A DNA stretch of 43,448 nt from contig DBXS01000001.1 of assembly GCA_002310055.1 (NCBI GenBank), forward strand, positions 56,499 to 99,946, in the 5' to 3' direction. Position 1 is the stretch's first letter. Every line of letters begins with the position of its first letter. This stretch comes from Clostridiales bacterium UBA1206. GTDB lineage: Bacteria > Bacillota > Clostridia > Oscillospirales > CAG-382. A program made the translations under genes and the position numbers. The notes beneath the pieces were generated by a model, which was given only the letters and a program-made list of their open reading frames with translations, was not told the origin of the DNA and ran no database searches. This document shows positions 25,653 through 32,731 of this stretch, one piece after another.

Positions 25653-26936
25653 CTATTTTATCGCCTCGAACCCCTGCGCGAGGTCGGCGATGATGTCGTC
25701 TATGTGTTCGGTACCTATGGAAAGCCGTATGGTCGTGGGCGTTATGCCGGAAGCGAGCAGTTCGTCATCGTCGAGCTGGCTGTGCGTGGTCGACGCCGGA
25801 TGGATGACGAGCGATTTGACGTCGGCGACGTTGGCGAGCAGCGAGAAGAGTTTGAGCTTTTCGGTGAACTTTTTGGCGTCTTCGGCGGTCCCTTTGATTT
25901 CAAAGGTGAATATCGAAGCGGCGCCGTTGGGAAAATATTCGTCGTAAAGCTCTTTTTCACGTCCGGTCGAAAGAGACGGATGATTGACACGCGCGACCTG
26001 CGGATGTCCGTTCAAAAATTCCACGACTTTGAGCGCGTTCTGCACGTGGCGTTCCACGCGGAGCGAAAGCGTCTCGAGTCCTTGTAAAAGCAGGAACGAA
26101 TTGAACGGCGAGATCGCGGCGCCCTGGTCGCGAAGCAGCGTACAGCGCATTTTGGTGACATAGGCGAGTTGGCCCGCGGCCTGCGTGAACACCACGCCGT
26201 GGTACGAGGGGTTGGGCTTGGAAAGGCCCGGGAATTTGTCGTTCTGCGCCCAGTCGAACCTGCCCGAATCGACTACGACGCCGCCCATAACGGTGCCGTG
26301 GCCGCCGATGAATTTGGTGGCGGAATGCACCACGACGTCGGCTCCGTATTCTATGGGGCGGAGCAAAAACGGCGTGGCGAAGGTGTTATCGACTACGAAC
26401 GGGATACCGTGACGGTGCGCGATTTCGGCGATGGCTTTGAGGTCGATAACGTTGGAATTGGGGTTGCCCAGAGTTTCGGCGTAAAGCAGTTTGGTGTTGG
26501 GCAGAATGGCTTTTTCAAAGTTTTCGGGGTCCGAAGGGTCGACAAAAGTCGTTTTGAGTCCCTGCTCGACGAGCGTGTTGGAAAACAGGTTGTGCGTGCC
26601 GCCGTAAAGGTTGACCGAAGAGACTATGTGGTCGCCCGCGGAAGCGATATTCTGGACCGCGTACGTTATCGCCGCCGAGCCCGAAGCCACCGCAAGCGCG
26701 CCTGCGCCGCCTTCGAGCGCCGCCATACGTTTTTCGAAAACGTCTGAAGTCGGGTTCATAAGGCGGGTGTAGATATTGCCGCTTTCGGTGAGCGCAAAAC
26801 GCCCCGCCGCCTGTGCGCTGTCCTTGAATACGTACGAAGTGGTGGCGTAAATGGGGACGGCGCGCGCGTCGGTCGCGGGATCGGGGGTTTCCTGACCTGC
26901 GTGGATCTGCACGGTTTCGAACTTATACTTGTTCAT
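25653..26936 (-). CDS. metY: O-acetylhomoserine sulfhydrylase
   Basis: 427 residues, the usual length of MetY rather than the shorter MetB/MetC. The PLP lysine is K208 in VVVHSATKFIGGHG, with YTRLMNPT, SGSAAI and VDNTFATP at their usual places. It condenses O-acetylhomoserine with sulfide to homocysteine, bypassing cystathionine. First gene of the operon, with AAGAAAGGA before the ATG. Its promoter at 27008-27036 overlaps an Rrf2-type operator. No S-box riboswitch was seen in the leader. Confidence 0.95.
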   Translation of the reverse strand: MNKYKFETVQIHAGQETPDPATDARAVPIYATTSYVFKDSAQAAGRFALTESGNIYTRLMNPTSDVFEKRMAALEGGAGALAVASGSAAITYAVQNIASAGDHIVSSVNLYGGTHNLFSNTLVEQGLKTTFVDPSDPENFEKAILPNTKLLYAETLGNPNSNVIDLKAIAEIAHRHGIPFVVDNTFATPFLLRPIEYGADVVVHSATKFIGGHGTVMGGVVVDSGRFDWAQNDKFPGLSKPNPSYHGVVFTQAAGQLAYVTKMRCTLLRDQGAAISPFNSFLLLQGLETLSLRVERHVQNALKVVEFLNGHPQVARVNHPSLSTGREKELYDEYFPNGAASIFTFEIKGTAEDAKKFTEKLKLFSLLANVADVKSLVIHPASTTHSQLDDDELLASGITPTTIRLSIGTEHIDDIIADLAQGFEAIK

Positions 26937-27007
26937 ACACTTTTCTTCCTTTCTTAAGGCGTGGCACGGGCGCGCCGGATATCGCGGCGGTCCGGTGCTT
27001 TGCGGGC

Positions 27008-27036
27008 ATTATAACACACATAACCTACTTTGTCAA
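27008..27036 (-). promoter_or_regulatory. Promoter of the metY-cysK-metA operon
   Basis: On the minus strand TTGACA (27031-27036), 17 bases and TATAAT (27008-27013), a perfect consensus. Confidence 0.9.
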
Positions 27037-27042
27037 TAGGTT
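27022..27042 (-). promoter_or_regulatory. Predicted Rrf2 operator at metY
   Basis: The inverted repeat AACCTA-N9-TAGGTT covers the -35 box, so a bound dimer would block RNA polymerase. The same half-site occurs twice at the promoter of the adjacent rrf2 gene. Confidence 0.72.
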
Positions 27043-27074
27043 TTATAAGAATTTATGAGATTTTTCTGCAGAAT

Positions 27075-27509
27075 TCAAATTACGTAGTCGCTGCCGGAAT
27101 TTTCGGCCTGTTTGTCGAGTATGTCCTGCAGCGTTATGCTTTCGAGATATTCGGTCTCGACCTTTTTCAGGCCCTCCCACACGAAAAGCGTGGCGCAGCC
27201 GCCGCGGCGAGGACAGGTGTTGGAATCGCCTTCCAGGCACGGCACGGGAGCGAGATCGCCTTCGGTGGCGCAGAGTATCTCCCTTACGGTGTAGTCCCTG
27301 GGCGGCCTGGCGAGCCTGTATCCCCCCGCGAACCCGCGCGAGGTCTGCAAAAGCGCCGCGCGGTTAAGCACCGGGATGATCTGTTCAAGGTATTTTTTGG
27401 AAATATCCTGCCTGCGGGCGATATCCTTGAGCGCGACGAATCCTTCGCCCTGGTGCCGGGCGAGGTCTATCATCATCCGCAGCGCGTATCTGCCTCTTGT
27501 GGAAATCAT
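27075..27509 (-). CDS. Rrf2-family transcriptional regulator of sulfur amino-acid genes
   Basis: 144 residues. A winged helix-turn-helix occupies about 1-75 (MISTRGRYALRMMIDLA, QDISKKYLEQIIPVL, RGFAGGYRLARPP). A cysteine cluster Cys91, Cys99 and Cys105 sits where IscR has its three Fe-S ligands. CymR, the usual cysteine regulator of Firmicutes, lacks this trio. It may therefore sense Fe-S or redox state as well as cysteine, by inference. The start at 27509 has AAAGGAGG seven bases upstream. It lies just before the metY promoter and has matching half-sites at its own promoter, so it probably represses both. The assignment to CymR or IscR is open. Confidence 0.9.
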   Translation of the reverse strand: MISTRGRYALRMMIDLARHQGEGFVALKDIARRQDISKKYLEQIIPVLNRAALLQTSRGFAGGYRLARPPRDYTVREILCATEGDLAPVPCLEGDSNTCPRRGGCATLFVWEGLKKVETEYLESITLQDILDKQAENSGSDYVI

Positions 27510-27531
27510 ACCGAAGCCTCCTTTTTGGGGT

Positions 27532-27560
27532 ATTATACCATAGGTTTCGTAGGTTTTCAA
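27532..27560 (-). promoter_or_regulatory. Proximal rrf2 promoter with two AACCTA half-sites
   Basis: Minus-strand TTGAAA (27555-27560), 17 bases and TATAAT (27532-27537). AACCTA occurs twice in direct orientation in the spacer (complement of TAGGTT at 27541-27546 and 27550-27555), consistent with autoregulation. Confidence 0.75.
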
Positions 27561-27620
27561 TAGCGCAATACAAAAAAGTATCACGGCGCAAAGAAGCCGA
27601 CGGACGTTGCCGGTACGAAT

Positions 27621-27649
27621 ATTATACCGGAAGTATTCAATAAAATCAA
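27621..27649 (-). promoter_or_regulatory. Possible distal rrf2 promoter
   Basis: Minus-strand TTGATT (27644-27649), 17 bases and TATAAT (27621-27626), without AACCTA sites. Just upstream is the hairpin GCTTTGC-GAA-GCAAAGC (27651-27667) at the edge of the recombinase gene. Confidence 0.55.
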
Positions 27650-27666
27650 TGCTTTGCGAAGCAAAG

Positions 27667-29304
27667 CTACCGATTCTCTTCTCTTTTCTCTCTTCTCTTT
27701 TCACTGGAAAAAGTCGCTGAGGGAAACGGAGAGAAAAGTGAAGAACGAAGAGTGAAAAGTGAAGAGAACAAAAAGAAAAAGCCGCCTGCGCGACTTTTTC
27801 TTTTTGGTGGAGCGAGTTCACTTCCCAACGAACCCGTATGTAGGACACCGGAATAGCCGGCAAGGGCTGTTTCGATGTCGTCCAGCGGGATATCCTTGAC
27901 TTCAAGCATCCTGCTCCCGCTGTTGAAGATGACCGTAAAGCGGTCGTCGTAGAGATAGATCGCGTTGACGAAAATGTTGATGATCGCCCGGCGCTTGTTT
28001 ACGTCGTTGTTCGGCAACTTGCGGATATAATCGAGGAATGCCAGTACCTGCGGTTCGGTCAGAATGGTGATCTTGCGTTCTTCCTTTTCAAGCTCGGCGA
28101 GATACTTTTCCTTTTCCGCCTGCTTTTCCCGGATGCGCTCGGAGATCAGGTCGGACGTCTCTCCGCGCTCCAGACTCTGCCAAAGATTTTCGATGGCGGT
28201 ATCGGCGTCCTTGATCGCCTTTTTCAGGTTTCGGATCGGCAGGATATCCCGGTCGCTGCTCACGGCTTCCGTTACCTTTTCGGCGATGAACTTGCAATTC
28301 TCCTCCGTCAGCAGATCCAGACAGACCTGAATGACCCGATCCTCGATATACTCTTTTCCGACGATCTTCTTGTCACATTCTTTCTTGCGCGATTTTTTAC
28401 AGGCATAATAATGATACTTCTTGCCGGTTTTGCTTGTCCCGCCGTAACCGACCATCATTTCTTTGCAATGCCCGCAGAACAGCTTGGTCGTGAGCAGATA
28501 TTCGCCGTCCCCGTGACTTTTCGTGTGAACGGCGTGCGTCTTTTCGAGCAAAATCTGTACCCTGTAAAACAGTTCGTCGTCGAGGATTCGCGGCATCCCG
28601 TCCGGCGTTTCAGTCCCTTTGTAAAGATAATACCCGATATACCGCTTGTTGGAAAGCATCTTGGTCAGACTGTTCATCGTAAACTCATTGCCGAGCGCCG
28701 TCTTGACGTGTCGGCGCTGCATATCTCGAACGATCTCCGACTTTGTTTCTCCGGCGGCGAAGCGTTCGTAGATCTCCCTGACGATCGCCGCGCCCTCCGG
28801 ATCGACACTGAAGGTTTTGTCTTTGTTTACGATATAGCCGAGTCCGGGATTGCTGCCTATCGAAAGGCACTTTTCTGCGTTGATATCCATACCTCTGTGA
28901 ATCTTTTGGGATAACTCGGCGGAGTAGTATTCCGCCATGCTCTCCAAAACTCCTTCCACTAATATTCCGGACGCGTCTTGCGCAATCGGCTCTCTCGCCG
29001 AGATTACGCGGACGCCGTTCCGTTTAAGCCTTGCTTTGTAAATCGCGCTATCCTCGCGTTTTCGCGCAAATCGGTCGAGCTGATAGACCAGCACCGCCTC
29101 AAACTTATGCCGTTCACTGTCGCGGATCATTTTCTGAAAATCCGGTCGGTTGTCATTCGTGCCGGTCATAGCGCGGTCGATATATTCGCCGATAATCGTC
29201 ATGCCGTTCGCGGCGGCGTATGCTTTGCACTCTTTCAACTGTCCTTCAATGGATTGCTCGTTTTGCGTGTGACTCGAAAAACGGGCGTATATGACTACAT
29301 TCAT
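27667..29304 (-). CDS. Large serine recombinase (site-specific integrase)
   Basis: 545 residues. The resolvase domain (about 1-150) has catalytic Ser10 in YARFSS and the conserved LVYQLDRFARKR. The recombinase DNA-binding domain (about 165-270) is followed by a zinc ribbon (CGHCKEM...CKKSRKKEC) and a coiled coil (about 345-420). It integrates and excises the element through att sites. The last 50 or so residues, after YSGVLHTGSLGSELAPP, are translated from a low-complexity purine/pyrimidine tract and a terminator-like hairpin, so they are probably not part of the working fold. AAAGGAG precedes the start. It lies at the left edge of the element beside rrf2. Confidence 0.93.
   Translation of the reverse strand: MNVVIYARFSSHTQNEQSIEGQLKECKAYAAANGMTIIGEYIDRAMTGTNDNRPDFQKMIRDSERHKFEAVLVYQLDRFARKREDSAIYKARLKRNGVRVISAREPIAQDASGILVEGVLESMAEYYSAELSQKIHRGMDINAEKCLSIGSNPGLGYIVNKDKTFSVDPEGAAIVREIYERFAAGETKSEIVRDMQRRHVKTALGNEFTMNSLTKMLSNKRYIGYYLYKGTETPDGMPRILDDELFYRVQILLEKTHAVHTKSHGDGEYLLTTKLFCGHCKEMMVGYGGTSKTGKKYHYYACKKSRKKECDKKIVGKEYIEDRVIQVCLDLLTEENCKFIAEKVTEAVSSDRDILPIRNLKKAIKDADTAIENLWQSLERGETSDLISERIREKQAEKEKYLAELEKEERKITILTEPQVLAFLDYIRKLPNNDVNKRRAIINIFVNAIYLYDDRFTVIFNSGSRMLEVKDIPLDDIETALAGYSGVLHTGSLGSELAPPKRKSRAGGFFFLFSSLFTLRSSLFSPFPSATFSSEKRREKREENR
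27670..27765. repeat. Polypyrimidine/polypurine inverted tract at the element edge
   Basis: A CTCTTCTCTTTTCACT-like run (27676-27705) is mirrored by AGTGAAAAGTGAAGAGA-like units (27730-27768), which also repeat in tandem. It overlaps the 3' end of the recombinase frame. It marks the left edge region of the integrated element. Whether it is att-related cannot be told here. Confidence 0.5.
27770..27805. terminator. Hairpin with A5GA5G / CT5CT5 stem
   Basis: AAAAAGAAAAAG (27770-27781) and CTTTTTCTTTTT (27794-27805) are perfectly complementary around a G+C-rich 12-base loop. This terminator-like structure lies within the 3' end of the recombinase frame. Confidence 0.5.
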
Positions 29305-29334
29305 GCTTTTCTCCTTTCCGCGGTATTCGTCATT

Positions 29335-29363
29335 ATCATACCGCGTGCGTTTTTATTTGACAA
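29335..29363 (-). promoter_or_regulatory. Promoter of the recombinase gene
   Basis: Minus-strand TTGTCA (29358-29363), 17 bases and TATGAT (29335-29340). Upstream at 29373-29399 is an 11-bp perfect stem GCCCTGCCGCC/GGCGGCAGGGC that may end or attenuate transcripts from the mobilization genes. Confidence 0.65.
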
Positions 29364-29409
29364 ATATGCGTTGCCCTGCCGCCACGCGGGCGGCAGGGCG
29401 TTTGCATAA

Positions 29410-29598
29410 TTATGCCCCCGTCTTCTCTTCGGCAGGGGCAGGCTGATATTCCGGATGCTCTTTGAGCCAGTTTTCATAGTAGGACTTTCCTTCGTCGCTT
29501 TGATAAAATGAATGGATCTCTTTGGCAAGGAACAGCGAAAAGGACGTCAATAAATCTTCCGGAAACCCGTTCATACGGGCATCGGGATTATTATCCAT
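29410..29598 (-). CDS. Small hypothetical protein of the mobile element
   Basis: 62 residues, acidic and without cysteines (SYYENWLKEHPEYQPAPAEE near the end). AAGGAGGG precedes the start at 29598, and it follows the ParB-like gene by 12 bases, so it is co-transcribed. No known domain. Confidence 0.65.
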   Translation of the reverse strand: MDNNPDARMNGFPEDLLTSFSLFLAKEIHSFYQSDEGKSYYENWLKEHPEYQPAPAEEKTGA

Positions 29599-29610
29599 CC
29601 GCCGCCCTCC

Positions 29611-30564
29611 TTACCGCGCACCCTGATCGCGTTGACGCTCAAGGTGCTTCTTGTAATAATCGACGGCGGTGTAGAGATATTTGATAAAGTCTTCGTCGGT
29701 CATACTCTTGCCGATACGCGCTCTTAACTCATCGGCAGGAATCTTGACTTTTTCACGCTGATTCGGCTTCGGCTCATCCATAATGGCAACGATGTCGTCA
29801 TAGGTGATTTTACCGTTTTCAGCCTGTTGCCGTATCCTTCGCGTCTGCGCGTGGGATGGGAAAACTTCTCCGCCGCTTTCGTCAATACGGTCAACGATAC
29901 AGCGCTGAGTTTCTTCGTCAAGATAAGACATTTCAACAGCGGGACGCATACCGATTTTGCCTTCGTCCACATACTGGAGCAATTCGGGAACGAGATAGGT
30001 TAAGCGGATATAGCGGTCAATCTGGGCGCGGCTTTCTCCGGCTTCTTTGGCAATGATTTCGCTCGACCGTTTTTGTGTCTCCACTGGAGACACATTTTCA
30101 GCGGGTTTCCTTCCGGGCATTCTTTTGATTGCGTCCATCTTCATCTTATACGCCCACGCTTTTTCGGACGGGAGCAGTTCGGTACGCTGACAGTTGGAAT
30201 CGACCATAATCACGGTCGCGGTGTCGCGGTCGATGAAGTGGACGGTACAAGGCACTTTCTTCATCCCCAGCTTCTGCGCGGCGAAATAGCGACGGTGTCC
30301 GGAGATGATCTCATACTTTCCGTCTTCGCCCTCAAGCGGGCGAACGAGTAGCGGATTGAGAATCCCGTGAACGCTGATACTCTCGGTCAACTCGATCATG
30401 CTCTCATTCTCGATCACCTTGTACGGATGATCTTTGAACGGAACAAGATCTTCAAGTTTGATGATAAGAGATTTCGCTTTTACGACGGTTTCGTTTTTTG
30501 TCTCAACAGCGTTGTCGGTTTTGTCATTCATAATAACGTCGGTTTCTTTTTCGGCTTTCTTCAT
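29611..30564 (-). CDS. ParB/Spo0J-like protein
   Basis: 317 residues. A ParB N-terminal nuclease-like domain (about 34-125) contains ISVHGILNPLLVRP and SGHRRYFAAQKLG. A helix-turn-helix region (about 140-215) follows, with AKEAGESRAQIDRYIRL. Such proteins bind specific DNA and CTP and act in partition, or as transcription or replication helpers on conjugative elements. There is no ParA beside it. AAAGGAGG lies nine bases before the ATG. It follows the relaxase by 100 bases that hold no gene. The usual ParB arginine patch reads GHRR rather than GERR. Confidence 0.88.
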   Translation of the reverse strand: MKKAEKETDVIMNDKTDNAVETKNETVVKAKSLIIKLEDLVPFKDHPYKVIENESMIELTESISVHGILNPLLVRPLEGEDGKYEIISGHRRYFAAQKLGMKKVPCTVHFIDRDTATVIMVDSNCQRTELLPSEKAWAYKMKMDAIKRMPGRKPAENVSPVETQKRSSEIIAKEAGESRAQIDRYIRLTYLVPELLQYVDEGKIGMRPAVEMSYLDEETQRCIVDRIDESGGEVFPSHAQTRRIRQQAENGKITYDDIVAIMDEPKPNQREKVKIPADELRARIGKSMTDEDFIKYLYTAVDYYKKHLERQRDQGAR

Positions 30565-30664
30565 TACGAAAAACCTCCTTTAATTATTTTTTTTCGCTGT
30601 TGTAGCAAAGTCGTTTCAAGCAATGATGGACGGTCAACAGCTGCCCGTGTGTTTTGGTATAACG

Positions 30665-32161
30665 TCATCTCGAGACCCCTCGTTCGGTCTCTTTGGCGTC
30701 CTTCATTCTGTGTCCTTTTGCGAGTTCATAGGGGTCAAGTCCGCGCTGAACGTTCTGCTCCGCGCGGAGAAGTTCGCGTACCTTCGGAACGTCGTTTAAG
30801 ATCGTCCGCGCCGTGTCTTTCTGAAAACGGAGCCGCGTGAGATATTCTGTGCATTTGTCGCGTTTGCGCTTGTATTCGTCGATCAACTTTGGGTCTTTCG
30901 CGTTGCGGAGCTTATTGCGCCAATGCTCCCGGTATTTCTTTACGTCGATGATGTCAAGCTCCCGCTGGGCGATATAGTCCCGTATCTCGTCCGTCGTTTT
31001 GTATTTCGCCTGTGACATCAGAAGCATTTGATTTGTCCGTCGGTCAAGAAACCGTTCCGCTTCTTTCATCTCCGGCGACTTCGGTTTCATCCGGACGGCG
31101 AGCACGTATTCGGGAACGGTCGTCTGATCCCGCAGAAGCTCATATGCCAGTTTTACGGCTTCGACGGTAAGGTCGAGCAGCAAAACAAAGAGCGTCAGAT
31201 AGATCTCCACGAGATTACTGCTGCCGAAATCCGTGTAATAGAACTTCTTGCGGTATTCGTAATCTCTGCTTGGCGGATGGGCGATGATCCATTCCCGCGT
31301 GTAGGGTTCCATATACTTGTCGTATCTCCGCCTTGTGTTTTCATAATCATAATCGTAGTTTTCATAGAACCGCGCCTCGATCGCCGGTCTGTCGTAGGCT
31401 TCGCCCAGATGATAGAGGCGCATGACCCTTTTTGCGTTTACGGAGCGGATCGTACCGTGCTTGTGTCCGAACGGCATCGAGACGATATATCCCTGTGATT
31501 TCATCACGTCGACAAAGCTGTTATGATCCCAGCTCATCGAAAGCGCATTATCTATCGCCTCGCGCATCAGATTGTACTTGGTCGGCTCTCCGTTCTTTTC
31601 CGCAATATAGATCGGGCGCGGTGCTTTCTTATGCGGGTTTTGAATAACCGTCAATCCCTCCCTGGCGCACATCTCGTCGGAGAGACGTCGCATACGGTAA
31701 TACTCTCGCTTGCAGCAGTCGTATTTCTTCCCGTCCCACATTCCCACGGCGTTGAGAACGAAATGATTGTGGAACGTGCCCGTGTTGAAATGAGTTGCGA
31801 CAAGGACCTGGTATTTATCGCCCCACATCTTTCTGGCAAGTTCAATACCGAGCCGGTGACATTGCTCCGGCGTGACCTCTCCGGTCTTGAAGCTCTGGTA
31901 GGCATGGTATGCGACGTTCTTGCCGCCGGCTTTGCCGAATCGCTCCTGCACGTCCCGCATTTCTTCAAACGCGGTTTCCGCTTTGCAGTTGACGCCGGTG
32001 ACGGCGTAGAACCGTTCGCCTTCCGACATGACCTTTTCTTCGTTGGAAGCGTATTTGACGACGTGCTCCAGATCGGTAAACTTTGTCTTTTCGGGGTTGT
32101 TGCAATAGTCGATCACACGGGAGATACTATCCGTTACCGGCCAGATCTTCGTCACCGCCAT
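30665..32161 (-). CDS. Relaxase, MobA/VirD2-type (MOBP family)
   Basis: 498 residues. The metal-binding triad is in VATHFNTGTFHNHFVLNAVG (His124, His131, His133). An N-terminal tyrosine (YCNNPEK, Tyr19) is the probable nicking residue. The C-terminal third is helical with a hydrophobic stretch (LVEIYLTLFVLLLDLTVEAV) that may contact a coupling protein. The enzyme nicks oriT and leads DNA transfer. Of two in-frame ATGs, 32161 is preferred because AGGAGG is nine bases upstream; 32167 is too close. It overlaps mobC by 35 bases. Confidence 0.93.
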   Translation of the reverse strand: MAVTKIWPVTDSISRVIDYCNNPEKTKFTDLEHVVKYASNEEKVMSEGERFYAVTGVNCKAETAFEEMRDVQERFGKAGGKNVAYHAYQSFKTGEVTPEQCHRLGIELARKMWGDKYQVLVATHFNTGTFHNHFVLNAVGMWDGKKYDCCKREYYRMRRLSDEMCAREGLTVIQNPHKKAPRPIYIAEKNGEPTKYNLMREAIDNALSMSWDHNSFVDVMKSQGYIVSMPFGHKHGTIRSVNAKRVMRLYHLGEAYDRPAIEARFYENYDYDYENTRRRYDKYMEPYTREWIIAHPPSRDYEYRKKFYYTDFGSSNLVEIYLTLFVLLLDLTVEAVKLAYELLRDQTTVPEYVLAVRMKPKSPEMKEAERFLDRRTNQMLLMSQAKYKTTDEIRDYIAQRELDIIDVKKYREHWRNKLRNAKDPKLIDEYKRKRDKCTEYLTRLRFQKDTARTILNDVPKVRELLRAEQNVQRGLDPYELAKGHRMKDAKETERGVSR

Positions 32162-32453
32162 CGTCATCGACCTCCTTTCCGCGATACAGATCGAGCAGGA
32201 TCTCCCGCGCCGATTTCAGCTCCGTCGTGAACTCTTCGGTGCCGTTGAATCTTTCAAGCTTTTGCTCAACAACGCTGATCTTCCGGTACGCCGTCATCAA
32301 TCCTTCGCGTGGCATTTCGATCACCATTCTGTCAAGCGCGCAGTTGCGGATATAGTCCGCGTCGGTCATTCCGCATCGCTTCGCCTTGCGGTGGATCGTG
32401 TCTTTTTCCGTCTTTGTCGCTCTGAAATTGATCTGCTGTTTTCTTTCCCTCAT
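32127..32453 (-). CDS. mobC: Mobilization relaxosome protein MobC
   Basis: 108 residues. An N-terminal ribbon-helix-helix (MRERKQQINFRATKTEKDTI, then GMTDADYIRNCAL) and a helical C-terminus define MobC. It binds oriT and helps the relaxase open the strands. It has GGAGG before the ATG, and the next gene, the relaxase, overlaps its end. The C-terminus is acidic and glycine-rich. Confidence 0.88.
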   Translation of the reverse strand: MRERKQQINFRATKTEKDTIHRKAKRCGMTDADYIRNCALDRMVIEMPREGLMTAYRKISVVEQKLERFNGTEEFTTELKSAREILLDLYRGKEVDDDGGDEDLAGNG

Positions 32454-32644
32454 GGTGTTTCACCTCCTCTCCACGGGGTCATAGGGGCAGCGCCCCTGAG
32501 CGCCTTCGGCGCGTCCGGTTTTGTGGCTATACAAAACCTATGCTCGTTATCCTTACGGATAAGATAGCCGCGTATAGCCGTCCTCTTTCGGGCTTCGTTC
32601 TTCACGGAAAGCCGCCCGCGCTTTCCGCTGCCGTGTTGGGTCAT
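32450..32644 (-). CDS. Possible small basic protein overlapping the oriT region
   Basis: 64 residues from ATG 32644 (AAGGAAGG seven bases upstream) to a TGA overlapping the mobC ATG. Arg/Lys-rich. Its sequence is encoded by the hairpin-rich DNA at 32483-32580, so the frame may be a by-product of oriT structure. It carries no known domain. The coupled ATGA overlap is the best argument for it. Confidence 0.4.
   Translation of the reverse strand: MTQHGSGKRGRLSVKNEARKRTAIRGYLIRKDNEHRFCIATKPDAPKALRGAAPMTPWRGGETP
32483..32580. other. Candidate origin of transfer (oriT)
   Basis: Directly upstream of mobC lie four neighbouring perfect inverted repeats: AGGGGC/GCCCCT, GCGCC-TTC-GGCGC, GGTTTTGT-N6-ACAAAACC and TTATCC-N4-GGATAA. 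The ATAGCC/GGCTAT pairs are nested around them. Position beside mobC and the relaxase, and the structure, fit a MOBP oriT. The nick site cannot be named. Confidence 0.5.
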
Positions 32645-32674
32645 AAAAATCACCTTCCTTCTGATTTTTTTGCA

Positions 32675-32705
32675 TAAGAAAAGACCGGCGATTTTTTCGT
32701 CGGTC
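32675..32705 (-). terminator. Terminator of the XRE regulator gene
   Basis: On the minus strand GACCGACGA pairs with TCGCCGGTC (one G-T pair), followed by TTTTCTT. It lies 27 bases after the stop. Confidence 0.75.
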
Positions 32706-32731
32706 AATTCGTATGCTGAATTATTGACTTT

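Noticed and set aside
26937..27074. S-box (SAM) or T-box leader upstream of metY
   Set aside because: The expected conserved motifs and a terminator/anti-terminator pair are missing. The promoter is preceded and overlapped by an Rrf2-type operator instead.
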